15,718 nucleotides of DNA from CAYTPE01 sp964439885 (GTDB lineage Bacteria > Patescibacteriota > Patescibacteriia > Magasanikbacterales > GWA2-37-8): positions 1 to 15,718 of the forward strand of contig CAYTPE010000024.1 of assembly GCA_964439885.1 (NCBI GenBank), written 5' to 3'. Under the pieces are notes generated by a model. That model did no database searches and was not told where the DNA came from. It saw only the letters and a program-made list of their open reading frames with translations. The translations under genes and the position numbers were made by a program. This document shows, in pieces, positions 7,146-13,548 of this stretch; within the stretch, counting starts at the first letter, position 1, and the number at the start of each line of letters is the position of its first letter.

Positions 7146-9995
7146 ATGAAAGACGCTATCATCATCAAAGGCGCCAGAGTTCATAATCTTAAGAATGTTT
7201 CGGTCGACATTCCCAAAAATAAACTAGTGGTTATTACGGGTCTTTCTGGTTCCGGCAAATCATCGCTGGCGTTCGATACTGTATACGCCGAAGGCCAACG
7301 TCGCTATGCCGAATCCATGTCGAGTTTTGCTCGGCAGTTTATGGATGTGCAAGATAAGCCGGATGTTGATTCTATCGACGGTTTGTCGCCGACGATTGCA
7401 ATTGATCAGAAGGTTTCCACCCAAAATCCCCGCTCAACGGTGGGTACGACAACGGAAATTTACGATTATCTGCGCCTACTCTTCGCGCGCGTCGGCACGC
7501 AGTATTGCCCCGAATGTCATGAGGCGGTTGAAAAATATTCTGTTGGTGAGATTGTGGAGCGGGCTCGTGCTTTGGCGCGTAAACACAAAGAAGTTAGTGT
7601 GTATTCACCGTTGGTGCGCGACGCAGTGGTAGATAAAAAGCAATTACTCGAATCCGTAGAACGCTCCGGCTACGAACGTGTTATGGTGAATGGTGAAGAA
7701 ATGCGAATCAATGATTTGGCGGAATATACATTTCGAGAAAATCAGCCATACACGGTCGACCTACTTATTGGTAAAATTGTCGATATTAAAAAAGAAGACC
7801 CCACCAAAGCGGTGGAAGTAGCCGAAGATTTAAGCAATGGTTTGGTTAAGCTCGCCTATGACGGTCGTGAAGATATTTTTTCCACAGTCGGCTTGTGTCC
7901 TAAATGTGGACGCACCATGCCCGCGCTCGATATCCGCAGCTTCAGCTTTAACAGCCCCTATGGAGCGTGTCCACGCTGTACCGGGCTTGGTGTCACCATG
8001 GAAGTTGACCCAGCGCTGGTGGTGCCAAATACCAAACTCACGCTCGCTGAGGGCGCGATTCAGCCTTGGACGCGTATTACCGGCAATCAAAGTTGGTACC
8101 AAAAAATCTTGGCCAAAGTAGCGGAACGTCACAGCTTTTCGGTGCACACCCCCGTGGCCGAGCTACCTGCCAAAGTAATGGATTTAGTTTTCTATGGTAC
8201 CGATGGCACTGAGTACGATGTGGACGGTAAAAAAGCCACGTTCGCTGGTGTGATTCCGGATCTCATGCAAAAACACCTTGAAACAACGTCCGAGTATGTC
8301 CGCAAAGAAATCGAACAGTACATGCGTGAACGCATCTGCCCGATTTGCCAAGGTAAACGGTTGCGTCAGGAATCACTTGCCGTGCGTATTGCCGAATTCA
8401 CCATTGCTGATGCCGCGGCCATGAGCGTGGATGAGTGTTTGTTAACGATCAAAACCAGACTATCTCCAAAAGGTAAATCGTCGGTTGGTAAAACACCATC
8501 GGAAACAACCGCGGCCAAAATTGTAGAGCCCATCATGAAAGAAATTATTCCGCGTCTGCAAAATCTCTCGGACGTCGGCCTCGGGTATCTCAGCCTCAGC
8601 CGATCTATGAACACGCTTTCGGGCGGTGAGGTGACTCGTGTTCGTCTTGCCTCACAACTCTCTGCAGGACTCACCGGAGTCATTTATATTCTCGACGAAC
8701 CGTCAGTCGGTTTACACCCACGTGACAATCAAAAACTCATTGAAACACTGAAATATTTACGCGATCTCGGTAATACCGTCATCGTCGTGGAGCACGACCC
8801 TGCCATGATGGCGGAAGCCGATTATCTCTTTGATGTCGGCCCTGGTGCCGGCGTATACGGCGGTGAGGTGATTGCCGAAGGCACATTAAGTGAATTCAAG
8901 AAAAACAAAAAATCCATCACTGCCGAATACTTGTCGGGCAAAGTTGATATTGCCAAAGAATTGCGTGGCAAAAAGCCCGCCAAAAAAAGTGCCAGCGCGG
9001 CAAAAAAAGAGAACGGTAAATCTATCGTTATCATGGGTGCCAAGGCGAACAATCTTAAAAATATTGATGTGGAAATTCCACTCGGCAAACTTGTCACGGT
9101 GACGGGTGTGTCGGGCTCTGGTAAGTCCACCCTGATCATCGACATTTTAGGTAAAGCGTTGTCTAAATATTTTTATCGTGCCAAAGACGAGCCGGGAGCG
9201 CACAAAGGTATCAAGGGCATCAACAATATTGACAAAGTTATTGCCATCGACCAAACACCAATTGGCCGTACCCCACGCTCGAACCCCGCCACGTACACCG
9301 GTATCTTTACTCTCATTCGCGATTTATTTGCCGGTTTACCCGAAGCCAGAATGCGTAATTATGACGCAGGCAAATTTAGCTTTAATGTGAAAGGCGGGCG
9401 GTGCGAGGCCTGCGCGGGAGATGGGTACATTCGTATTCCCATGCAGTTCTTAGCCGATGTATTCGTGGAATGTAATGAGTGTAATGGTTTGCGCTATAAC
9501 CAAGAAGCGTTGGAAATAAAATACCACAACAAACACATCGCGGATGTGCTCAAGATGACGGTGGAAGAGGCGTATCAATTCTTCCGTGAATTTCCAAACA
9601 TTTCCGAAAAATTGAATGTGCTGCGCGAAGTCGGGCTTGGCTATGTGGAACTCGGTCAACCGGCTACGAGTCTTTCGGGCGGTGAAGCGCAGCGTATTAA
9701 ACTTGCCCAGGAACTTTCTCGTGCTTCCACCGGCAAGACACTCTACATTCTCGACGAACCAACCACCGGTCTGCACTTTGAAGATACCAAACGTTTGCTG
9801 CAGGTGCTCATGCAGCTTGTTGATAAAGGTAACTCAGTGCTCATCATCGAGCACAACATCGACGTAATCCGCTGTAGCGACTATGTGATCGACATGGGGC
9901 CGGAGGGTGGTAAGGGCGGCGGTGAGGTAATTGCGGCCGGGACGCCGGAAGAACTCAAAAAAAATAAAAAGAGTTGGACCGGAAGATATTTATAA
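7146..9995 (+). CDS. uvrA: Excinuclease ABC subunit A
   Basis: This 949-residue DNA-damage sensor of nucleotide excision repair has the normal family length. It shows two ABC ATPase modules: Walker A GLSGSGKSS (32-40) and GVSGSGKST (654-662), ABC signatures LSGGE (491-495 and 843-847), and Walker B ILDEP (515-519 and 868-872). Zinc-binding cysteine pairs are at 121/124, 251/254, 275/278, 398/401 and 753/756 with 776/779. The insertion domain with CPICQGKRL and the STVGTTTEIYDYLRLLFAR block are typical. A Lys/Ala-rich linker (about 606-625) joins the halves. The gene follows the cysteine-rich protein gene by 18 bases. Its last 30 bases occur again at 10477-10506. Confidence 0.98.
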   Translation: MKDAIIIKGARVHNLKNVSVDIPKNKLVVITGLSGSGKSSLAFDTVYAEGQRRYAESMSSFARQFMDVQDKPDVDSIDGLSPTIAIDQKVSTQNPRSTVGTTTEIYDYLRLLFARVGTQYCPECHEAVEKYSVGEIVERARALARKHKEVSVYSPLVRDAVVDKKQLLESVERSGYERVMVNGEEMRINDLAEYTFRENQPYTVDLLIGKIVDIKKEDPTKAVEVAEDLSNGLVKLAYDGREDIFSTVGLCPKCGRTMPALDIRSFSFNSPYGACPRCTGLGVTMEVDPALVVPNTKLTLAEGAIQPWTRITGNQSWYQKILAKVAERHSFSVHTPVAELPAKVMDLVFYGTDGTEYDVDGKKATFAGVIPDLMQKHLETTSEYVRKEIEQYMRERICPICQGKRLRQESLAVRIAEFTIADAAAMSVDECLLTIKTRLSPKGKSSVGKTPSETTAAKIVEPIMKEIIPRLQNLSDVGLGYLSLSRSMNTLSGGEVTRVRLASQLSAGLTGVIYILDEPSVGLHPRDNQKLIETLKYLRDLGNTVIVVEHDPAMMAEADYLFDVGPGAGVYGGEVIAEGTLSEFKKNKKSITAEYLSGKVDIAKELRGKKPAKKSASAAKKENGKSIVIMGAKANNLKNIDVEIPLGKLVTVTGVSGSGKSTLIIDILGKALSKYFYRAKDEPGAHKGIKGINNIDKVIAIDQTPIGRTPRSNPATYTGIFTLIRDLFAGLPEARMRNYDAGKFSFNVKGGRCEACAGDGYIRIPMQFLADVFVECNECNGLRYNQEALEIKYHNKHIADVLKMTVEEAYQFFREFPNISEKLNVLREVGLGYVELGQPATSLSGGEAQRIKLAQELSRASTGKTLYILDEPTTGLHFEDTKRLLQVLMQLVDKGNSVLIIEHNIDVIRCSDYVIDMGPEGGKGGGEVIAAGTPEELKKNKKSWTGRYL
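9966..9995 (+). repeat. uvrA 3'-end direct repeat, copy 1 (within uvrA)
   Basis: These are the last ten codons of uvrA, KKSWTGRYL plus stop. They match 10477-10506 at 28 of 30 positions. Both differences are at third codon positions (ACC/ACG Thr and GGA/GGG Gly), so both copies encode the same peptide. The two copies bracket the small gene at 10020-10475. Confidence 0.85.
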
Positions 9996-10019
9996 TGTTA
10001 ATTATTTTTTAGTTCCACT

Positions 10020-10475
10020 ATGTCGGCAGAGAATCAGGTGACGTGGTCTTCGTTGGCAGAAGAATTTGGATTTTCTTTTTACGCGGTCACAACTGTAATT
10101 TCCCAGCTAAAGCGAAGTTACGCCAACTTTACTCAATTCATGACTTATTTTTGGAACGAGACTTTTTCACCATCATATAAGACAAATTACAATGAGGCAG
10201 GGGGTAAAAAGTTATTAGAGTTAGCAAGAAAAATTTTCGATAATCGCGAAGCTCTCCATGTTTCTGATCTACTCGACGATGGTAGCGCGGATACACTTCC
10301 CGAGACTTCGTTGCGTGCTGTCTTACAACAGTTTCAAGAGGCGACACGGGAAGAAATATATCAAGCCGAGCGCACCATTGGAACGTATAGATGGTTAGAT
10401 AGTATTGCTGAAAATGCTGAGTATTCAGAAGGCGACGAGTGGCCAGAGGGTGGTTCGGAAGGTCCGAGAAAATAG
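10020..10475 (+). CDS. Unknown 151-residue protein between two uvrA 3' ends
   Basis: A soluble protein with no signal peptide, membrane segment or cysteine. The N-terminal half (WSSLAEEFGFSFYAVTTVISQLKRSY) looks helical and could form a small helix-turn-helix-like fold, but I recognise no family. The C-terminus is acidic, ending EGDEWPEGGSEGPRK. The start ATG lies 24 bases after the uvrA stop, without an obvious ribosome binding site. The gene lies between two near-identical copies of the uvrA 3' end, which suggests it arrived as an insertion. Its last residues (WPEGG..G) faintly echo UvrA's own GPEGGKGGG, so part of its 3' end may derive from a uvrA tail. It might also be a decayed reading frame. 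Confidence 0.55.
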   Translation: MSAENQVTWSSLAEEFGFSFYAVTTVISQLKRSYANFTQFMTYFWNETFSPSYKTNYNEAGGKKLLELARKIFDNREALHVSDLLDDGSADTLPETSLRAVLQQFQEATREEIYQAERTIGTYRWLDSIAENAEYSEGDEWPEGGSEGPRK

Positions 10476-10476
10476 T

Positions 10477-10506
10477 AAAAAGAGTTGGACGGGGAGATAT
10501 TTATAA
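10477..10506 (+). repeat. uvrA 3'-end direct repeat, copy 2 (downstream)
   Basis: A second copy of the uvrA terminal codons, ending in TTATAA as in copy 1, begins two bases after the stop of the unknown gene and in another reading frame. It is fused to the AGATT repeat that follows. Preservation of the encoded peptide with two synonymous changes indicates that it comes from a functional uvrA tail. Confidence 0.85.
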
Positions 10507-10537
10507 AAGATTAGAAGATTGAAAGATTAAAAGATTT
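10505..10537. repeat. AT-rich AGATT/AAGATT dispersed repeat
   Basis: The words AAAGATTAGAAGATT (10506-10520) and AAGATTGAAAGATTA (10515-10529) both recur exactly inside the pseudouridine synthase gene (13315-13329 and 13308-13322). The element abuts uvrA repeat copy 2 and lies 14 bases before the DUF4184 gene. Confidence 0.65.
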
Positions 10538-10550
10538 CTGGCGAGCGAGT

Positions 10551-11306
10551 ATGCCATTCACGTTTTCTCATCCGGCAATAGTACTTCCGTTTGCCAAGAT
10601 TCCTAAAAAATATTTTTATGTGCCAGCGGCCATTATCGGCTGTATGGCACCCGACTTCGAATATTTTTTACGCTTACGTCCGATTGACCAGATTGGACAT
10701 TCGTTCGTGGGCGTTTTTATTTTTGATTTGCCATTGGTTTTCATTGTTTTTTGTTTGTGGGAGTTCTTAGTAAAGAATCTGCTTATAGCACATATGCCGA
10801 AGCCTTTTGATGGGCGGTATAGCGCCTATGCGGCAAAGAGACACTCACTACATTCACTAACTTCAATTACAGTTTTTATTCTTTCGGCCTTGTTTGGGAT
10901 TTTTTGTCATATTTTTTGGGATGCATTTACTCACAAGTCATCCAATTTTCTCGTGACAGTACCTTGGGTGCGGTCGCTCGTGTATTTTCGCTCGCATCCA
11001 GTATGGGTCTATGATATTTTGCAGCAACTTAGTTCGATGGTGGGAGGAGTGATAGTTGCGCTTTGGGCGATTATGCATCAAGGCGAAACGATAAAAAAAG
11101 GCGAGGAGAAAACCTCGAAACAGAAGACGAGGTACTGGTTGTCGTATGCTGCCTTGAGTGTAGCGTTGTTTATTATTTTTTTGCCGATTCGGCTGCATAT
11201 GCCAGTGCCACTTGGTTTCGCCTCACTCGCCGTGCTTTGTATCAGCGCGGGTATAGTCGGGCTTACTGTGCACACATTAATCTACCGTGCTTTCGACAAA
11301 AAATAA
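10551..11306 (+). CDS. DUF4184-type integral membrane protein
   Basis: This 251-residue membrane protein starts MPFTFSHPAIVLPF, the hallmark N-terminus of the DUF4184 family, with APDFEYF and IGHSF following at about 33-39 and 48-52. Conserved His and Asp residues in FCHIFWDAFTH suggest a metal or phosphate site, as in the HDxxxH-like integral-membrane families; this is inference. About five or six membrane segments are visible (for instance 54-73, 104-127, 153-171, 195-212 and 218-240). The function of the family is not known to me. The gene is followed immediately by a terminator that overlaps its stop codon. Confidence 0.8.
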   Translation: MPFTFSHPAIVLPFAKIPKKYFYVPAAIIGCMAPDFEYFLRLRPIDQIGHSFVGVFIFDLPLVFIVFCLWEFLVKNLLIAHMPKPFDGRYSAYAAKRHSLHSLTSITVFILSALFGIFCHIFWDAFTHKSSNFLVTVPWVRSLVYFRSHPVWVYDILQQLSSMVGGVIVALWAIMHQGETIKKGEEKTSKQKTRYWLSYAALSVALFIIFLPIRLHMPVPLGFASLAVLCISAGIVGLTVHTLIYRAFDKK

Positions 11307-11329
11307 ACAGAGCCTTTGGGCTCTGTTTT
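11305..11329 (+). terminator. Bidirectional intrinsic terminator between convergent genes
   Basis: CAGAGCC (11308-11314) pairs with GGCTCTG (11319-11325) across a TTTG loop, with flanking A and T runs on either side. It overlaps the stop codon of the DUF4184 gene. The A-rich left side gives a T-rich tail on the minus strand, so it can also end rplS transcription coming the other way. Confidence 0.85.
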
Positions 11330-11366
11330 ACAATCTTTTTAAATCCTCACTAAATCTGTCTAAATC

Positions 11367-11690
11367 TTATTTCTTCACTTCCTTCATCTTTCTCTTAAAC
11401 TCGCCCTTGAGGTGGTTCAGTTTGGCGCGGCGTACCTGGAAGACACGAACAATTTCGATGTGGTCGATCATGGGAGAGCGAAGAGGGAAGATGCGCTCCA
11501 CTCCTACACCGTCAGTTACTTTACGCACGGTGATGGTAGCCCCCGCTTCGCTGCCGTGTTTAGCGGCAATAATGGTGCCTTCAAAGGCCTGGAGACGTTC
11601 TTTTTCTTCACCTTTCGTGTTGGTTTCTTTAATTTTTTGGAATACCTTTACCACCATTCCTGGCTTGTAGGTGACGGTTTCTTGCGTCAT
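11367..11690 (-). CDS. rplS: 50S ribosomal protein L19
   Basis: 107 residues, the normal length. The signatures are KERLQAFEGTIIAAKHG, TITVRKVTDGVGVERIFPLRSP and IEIVRVFQVRRAKLNHLKG. L19 sits at the interface of the two ribosomal subunits. The frame is open five codons further to a TTG, but the ATG at 11690 gives the usual N-terminus and is preferred. The gene has its own promoter (11787-11815) and an approximately 90-base leader that holds an inverted repeat. It is not linked here to rpsP, rimM or trmD, its common neighbours in other bacteria. Confidence 0.95.
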   Translation of the reverse strand: MTQETVTYKPGMVVKVFQKIKETNTKGEEKERLQAFEGTIIAAKHGSEAGATITVRKVTDGVGVERIFPLRSPMIDHIEIVRVFQVRRAKLNHLKGEFKRKMKEVKK

Positions 11691-11700
11691 ACGATTAAAT

Positions 11701-11775
11701 AGCAATTAACAATGAGCAATTAACAACCGATTTGCCAATTGTCCGCCAGTTGGCGGATTGCTTATTGTTCATTTT
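11701..11775. repeat. Composite inverted repeat in the rplS leader
   Basis: Two direct copies of AGCAATTAACAA (11701-11712 and 11715-11726) are followed by a GC-rich hairpin, TCCGCCA/TGGCGGA (11742-11757). Beyond it, TTGCTTATTGTTCATT (11758-11773) is an imperfect inverted copy of AATGAGCAATTAACAA. The whole lies within the rplS 5' leader, as judged from its promoter. It looks like a small palindromic mobile element or a leader structure. Confidence 0.6.
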
Positions 11776-11786
11776 TAAGTGTCGAT

Positions 11787-11815
11787 ATTTTAGCGAAATT
11801 GGCCATTTTTGTCAA
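11787..11815 (-). promoter_or_regulatory. Promoter of rplS
   Basis: On the minus strand, perfect TTGACA (11815-11810), 17 bases, then TAAAAT (11792-11787). Transcription should begin near 11780, about 90 bases before the rplS ATG. It lies between the gmk stop codon and rplS, so rplS is transcribed independently of the upstream unit. Confidence 0.8.
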
Positions 11816-11859
11816 GGGCGGGATGGCAGTGGGGTGGAAAGGTTGGCTTTTTGGCTGTA

Positions 11860-12447
11860 CTACGATGAATGTATAAAGTTTTCTACCAATTTTTTGACTG
11901 CCTGCACTGCCTCGTCCATATGCCCGTCGGAGTTCGTAACGCTATAGGAGTAATGCACAGCTTCGTCCATTTCTCGTTGGGCGTTTTGTAGACGCTTTTC
12001 CACCTCATCGGGAGTTATGGTCGGGTCTCGTTTTATAAGCCTTTCCTTAATCACCGCTAAGTTGTCGGGCTTAATAAAAATACTGATCACGCGTCCGGGG
12101 TAAAGTTTGGCGAACGAATCGTGGCCAGGCCAGCCAAGGTTGCCGATAAGGTTAATGCCGGCTTCCAGCTTTGATTCCACGTCATGCTTGACTGTTCCAT
12201 AGTAGACGTCGCGATTGGGGACTTTGATATACTCCAAAAGACGCCCTTCGGCAATCATACGTTTAAAATCCTCCACCGAAACAAAGTGGTAGTCAACATC
12301 ATTGTGCTCGTGTGGCCGGGGCGCGCGGGTGGTAACGGTGATCATGCGTTCAGTGTTTGGAACCGCTTCGAGAATTTTTTTCGTTATCGCGCTTTCACCA
12401 GAGCCGGTGGGGCCGGAGATGACGATGATTTTTCCGGGTGTGGTCAT
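11860..12447 (-). CDS. gmk: Guanylate kinase-like protein with altered P-loop
   Basis: This 195-residue protein has the size and order of guanylate kinase (GMP + ATP to GDP + ADP). Seen are the P-loop region VISGPTGSGES (9-19), the GMP-binding block TVTTRAPRPHEHNDVDYHFVS (37-57), LEYIKVPNRDVYYGT (71-85) and the C-terminal IKERLIKRDP..DEVEKRL helix. Two departures stand out. The Walker A lysine is glutamate (E18, codon GAA). The usual D-x-x-G-A stretch after strand four is IGNLGWPG (101-108). It may be inactive, regulatory or mechanistically altered. The ATG at 12447 starts just before the P-loop strand and follows the pseudouridine synthase stop by four bases, so longer upstream starts are rejected. 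Confidence 0.85.
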   Translation of the reverse strand: MTTPGKIIVISGPTGSGESAITKKILEAVPNTERMITVTTRAPRPHEHNDVDYHFVSVEDFKRMIAEGRLLEYIKVPNRDVYYGTVKHDVESKLEAGINLIGNLGWPGHDSFAKLYPGRVISIFIKPDNLAVIKERLIKRDPTITPDEVEKRLQNAQREMDEAVHYSYSVTNSDGHMDEAVQAVKKLVENFIHSS

Positions 12448-12451
12448 ACGG

Positions 12452-13540
12452 TTACTTAAGAAGTGTGACAAAACGTTCGAGCTCGGGAGGGAGAGGTGAG
12501 GTATATGTGTGTTTTTCCCCACCCAAATCGGTAAATGCCAATTTGGTAGAATGTAAAAATAATCGTCCGCATTTTTCATCGAGATTTTTTTTACGTTTCT
12601 TTTGAAAATAGAGCGGGTCGCCGACGAGTGGATGATTATACGCCAGCATGTGTACGCGGATTTGGTGCATGCGACCGGTATGCAGAATAACGCGTAAAAG
12701 CGTGCAGTTAGCAAAGCGTTTTTCTACAAGGAATTCGGTGCGGGCGTCTTTGGCGGGGGAGAGACCCTCGTCACCATCGTTGTCATTCTGAGAGAGCGTC
12801 ACAGCGACCGAAGAATCCCTTTCTTTCAAAATTAAGGGATCCTTCGCTTCGCTCAGGATGACAGTATGTGAGCGCAGTGGTCGTGCCGCCATTCTGTCAA
12901 AGTTTTCACCACGGGCAATGGGGAAATTAATCTCGTCCCAGTCTTTAGCCACTTTACCGTGAGCCAAAGCGTAGTATTCTTTTTCAACTGTACGATTTTT
13001 AAACTGGTTCTTGAGGTGCTCGAACATTTGTTGCGTTTTTGCGATCACCATGAGGCCAGATGCTTCCTTGTCGAGGCGGTGCACAATGCCGGGGCGAACG
13101 GTCGGATCATCGCCGACTTTTTTTATTTTGGGGTATTTTTTGATCAGCCAGGCAACGAGCGTATTTTTTTCTTTTGCTTGTGTCGGATGTACTAGCAGGC
13201 CGGAGGGTTTGTTGACGACGAGGTAATCGGGAGTGCCGGCAATGATTACGGGTTCGATAATCTTATAATCTTCTAATCTTTTAGTTTTCGGTGCAGAAGA
13301 AGATTGTAAGATTGAAAGATTAGAAGATTTGTTAGATGGTTGTGCGATGATAACAACATCACTTCCTCGCACCATGTCTCCCGCTTTCTTCGGTAGTTTA
13401 TCGTTGACCGTAACACACTCAGTTTCAATCAGTTTCTGCGCTTGGGAGCGTGTGATAGCGAGTTCTTCGGAAACAAAAACATCCAGACGGCAGCTGTTAC
13501 GCTCATCCTTTACAATTAATTTTTTGGCCACATGCGCCAT
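12452..13540 (-). CDS. rluD: RluA/RluD-family 23S rRNA pseudouridine synthase with two repeat-derived inserts
   Basis: 362 residues, against about 300-325 for the family. An N-terminal S4 RNA-binding domain (about 17-66) is followed by the catalytic domain, starting at YLVVNKPSGLLVHP (106-119). The catalytic motif is GIVHRLDKEASG, with the nucleophilic aspartate at D157, and HTGRMHQIRVH is at 287-297. The excess length is explained by two low-complexity inserts. Residues about 69-93 lie between the two domains, and residues about 224-262 lie in a loop before the TEFLVEKRF strand. Both inserts coincide with dispersed DNA repeats and keep the frame open. The exact uridine target is not decidable. 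The gene is eight bases after the CheD-like gene and four before gmk, so this is a tight operon. Confidence 0.92.
   Translation of the reverse strand: MAHVAKKLIVKDERNSCRLDVFVSEELAITRSQAQKLIETECVTVNDKLPKKAGDMVRGSDVVIIAQPSNKSSNLSILQSSSAPKTKRLEDYKIIEPVIIAGTPDYLVVNKPSGLLVHPTQAKEKNTLVAWLIKKYPKIKKVGDDPTVRPGIVHRLDKEASGLMVIAKTQQMFEHLKNQFKNRTVEKEYYALAHGKVAKDWDEINFPIARGENFDRMAARPLRSHTVILSEAKDPLILKERDSSVAVTLSQNDNDGDEGLSPAKDARTEFLVEKRFANCTLLRVILHTGRMHQIRVHMLAYNHPLVGDPLYFQKKRKKNLDEKCGRLFLHSTKLAFTDLGGEKHTYTSPLPPELERFVTLLK
12781..12863. repeat. Palindromic repeat element inside the pseudouridine synthase gene
   Basis: The arms TGTCATTCTGAG...GAAGAATCCCT (from 12781) and AGGGATCCTTCGC...CTCAGGATGACA (to 12863) are imperfect inverted copies, with an extra 12 bases in the left arm. 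The TCATCCTGAGCGAAGCGAAGGATCC type core resembles, from memory, a widely dispersed palindrome of many bacterial genomes. It is translated in frame as part of a loop (about residues 226-253). Confidence 0.75.
13259..13330. repeat. Inverted pair of AGATT repeats inside the pseudouridine synthase gene
   Basis: AATCTTCTAATCTTT (13267-13281) and AAAGATTAGAAGATT (13315-13329) are perfect 15-base inverted copies separated by 33 bases. The right arm matches the intergenic repeat at 10505-10537. The element codes for the Ser/Lys-rich linker between the S4 and catalytic domains. Confidence 0.75.
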
Positions 13541-13548
13541 ACGTATTT

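Noticed and set aside
11691..11705. TTG start giving L19 five extra residues
   Set aside because: No binding site precedes it, and the ATG at 11690 gives the usual L19 N-terminus.
12448..12714. Longer form of the guanylate kinase reaching to 12714
   Set aside because: It would overlap the end of the pseudouridine synthase by 260 bases; the ATG at 12447, directly before the P-loop strand, gives the normal family length.
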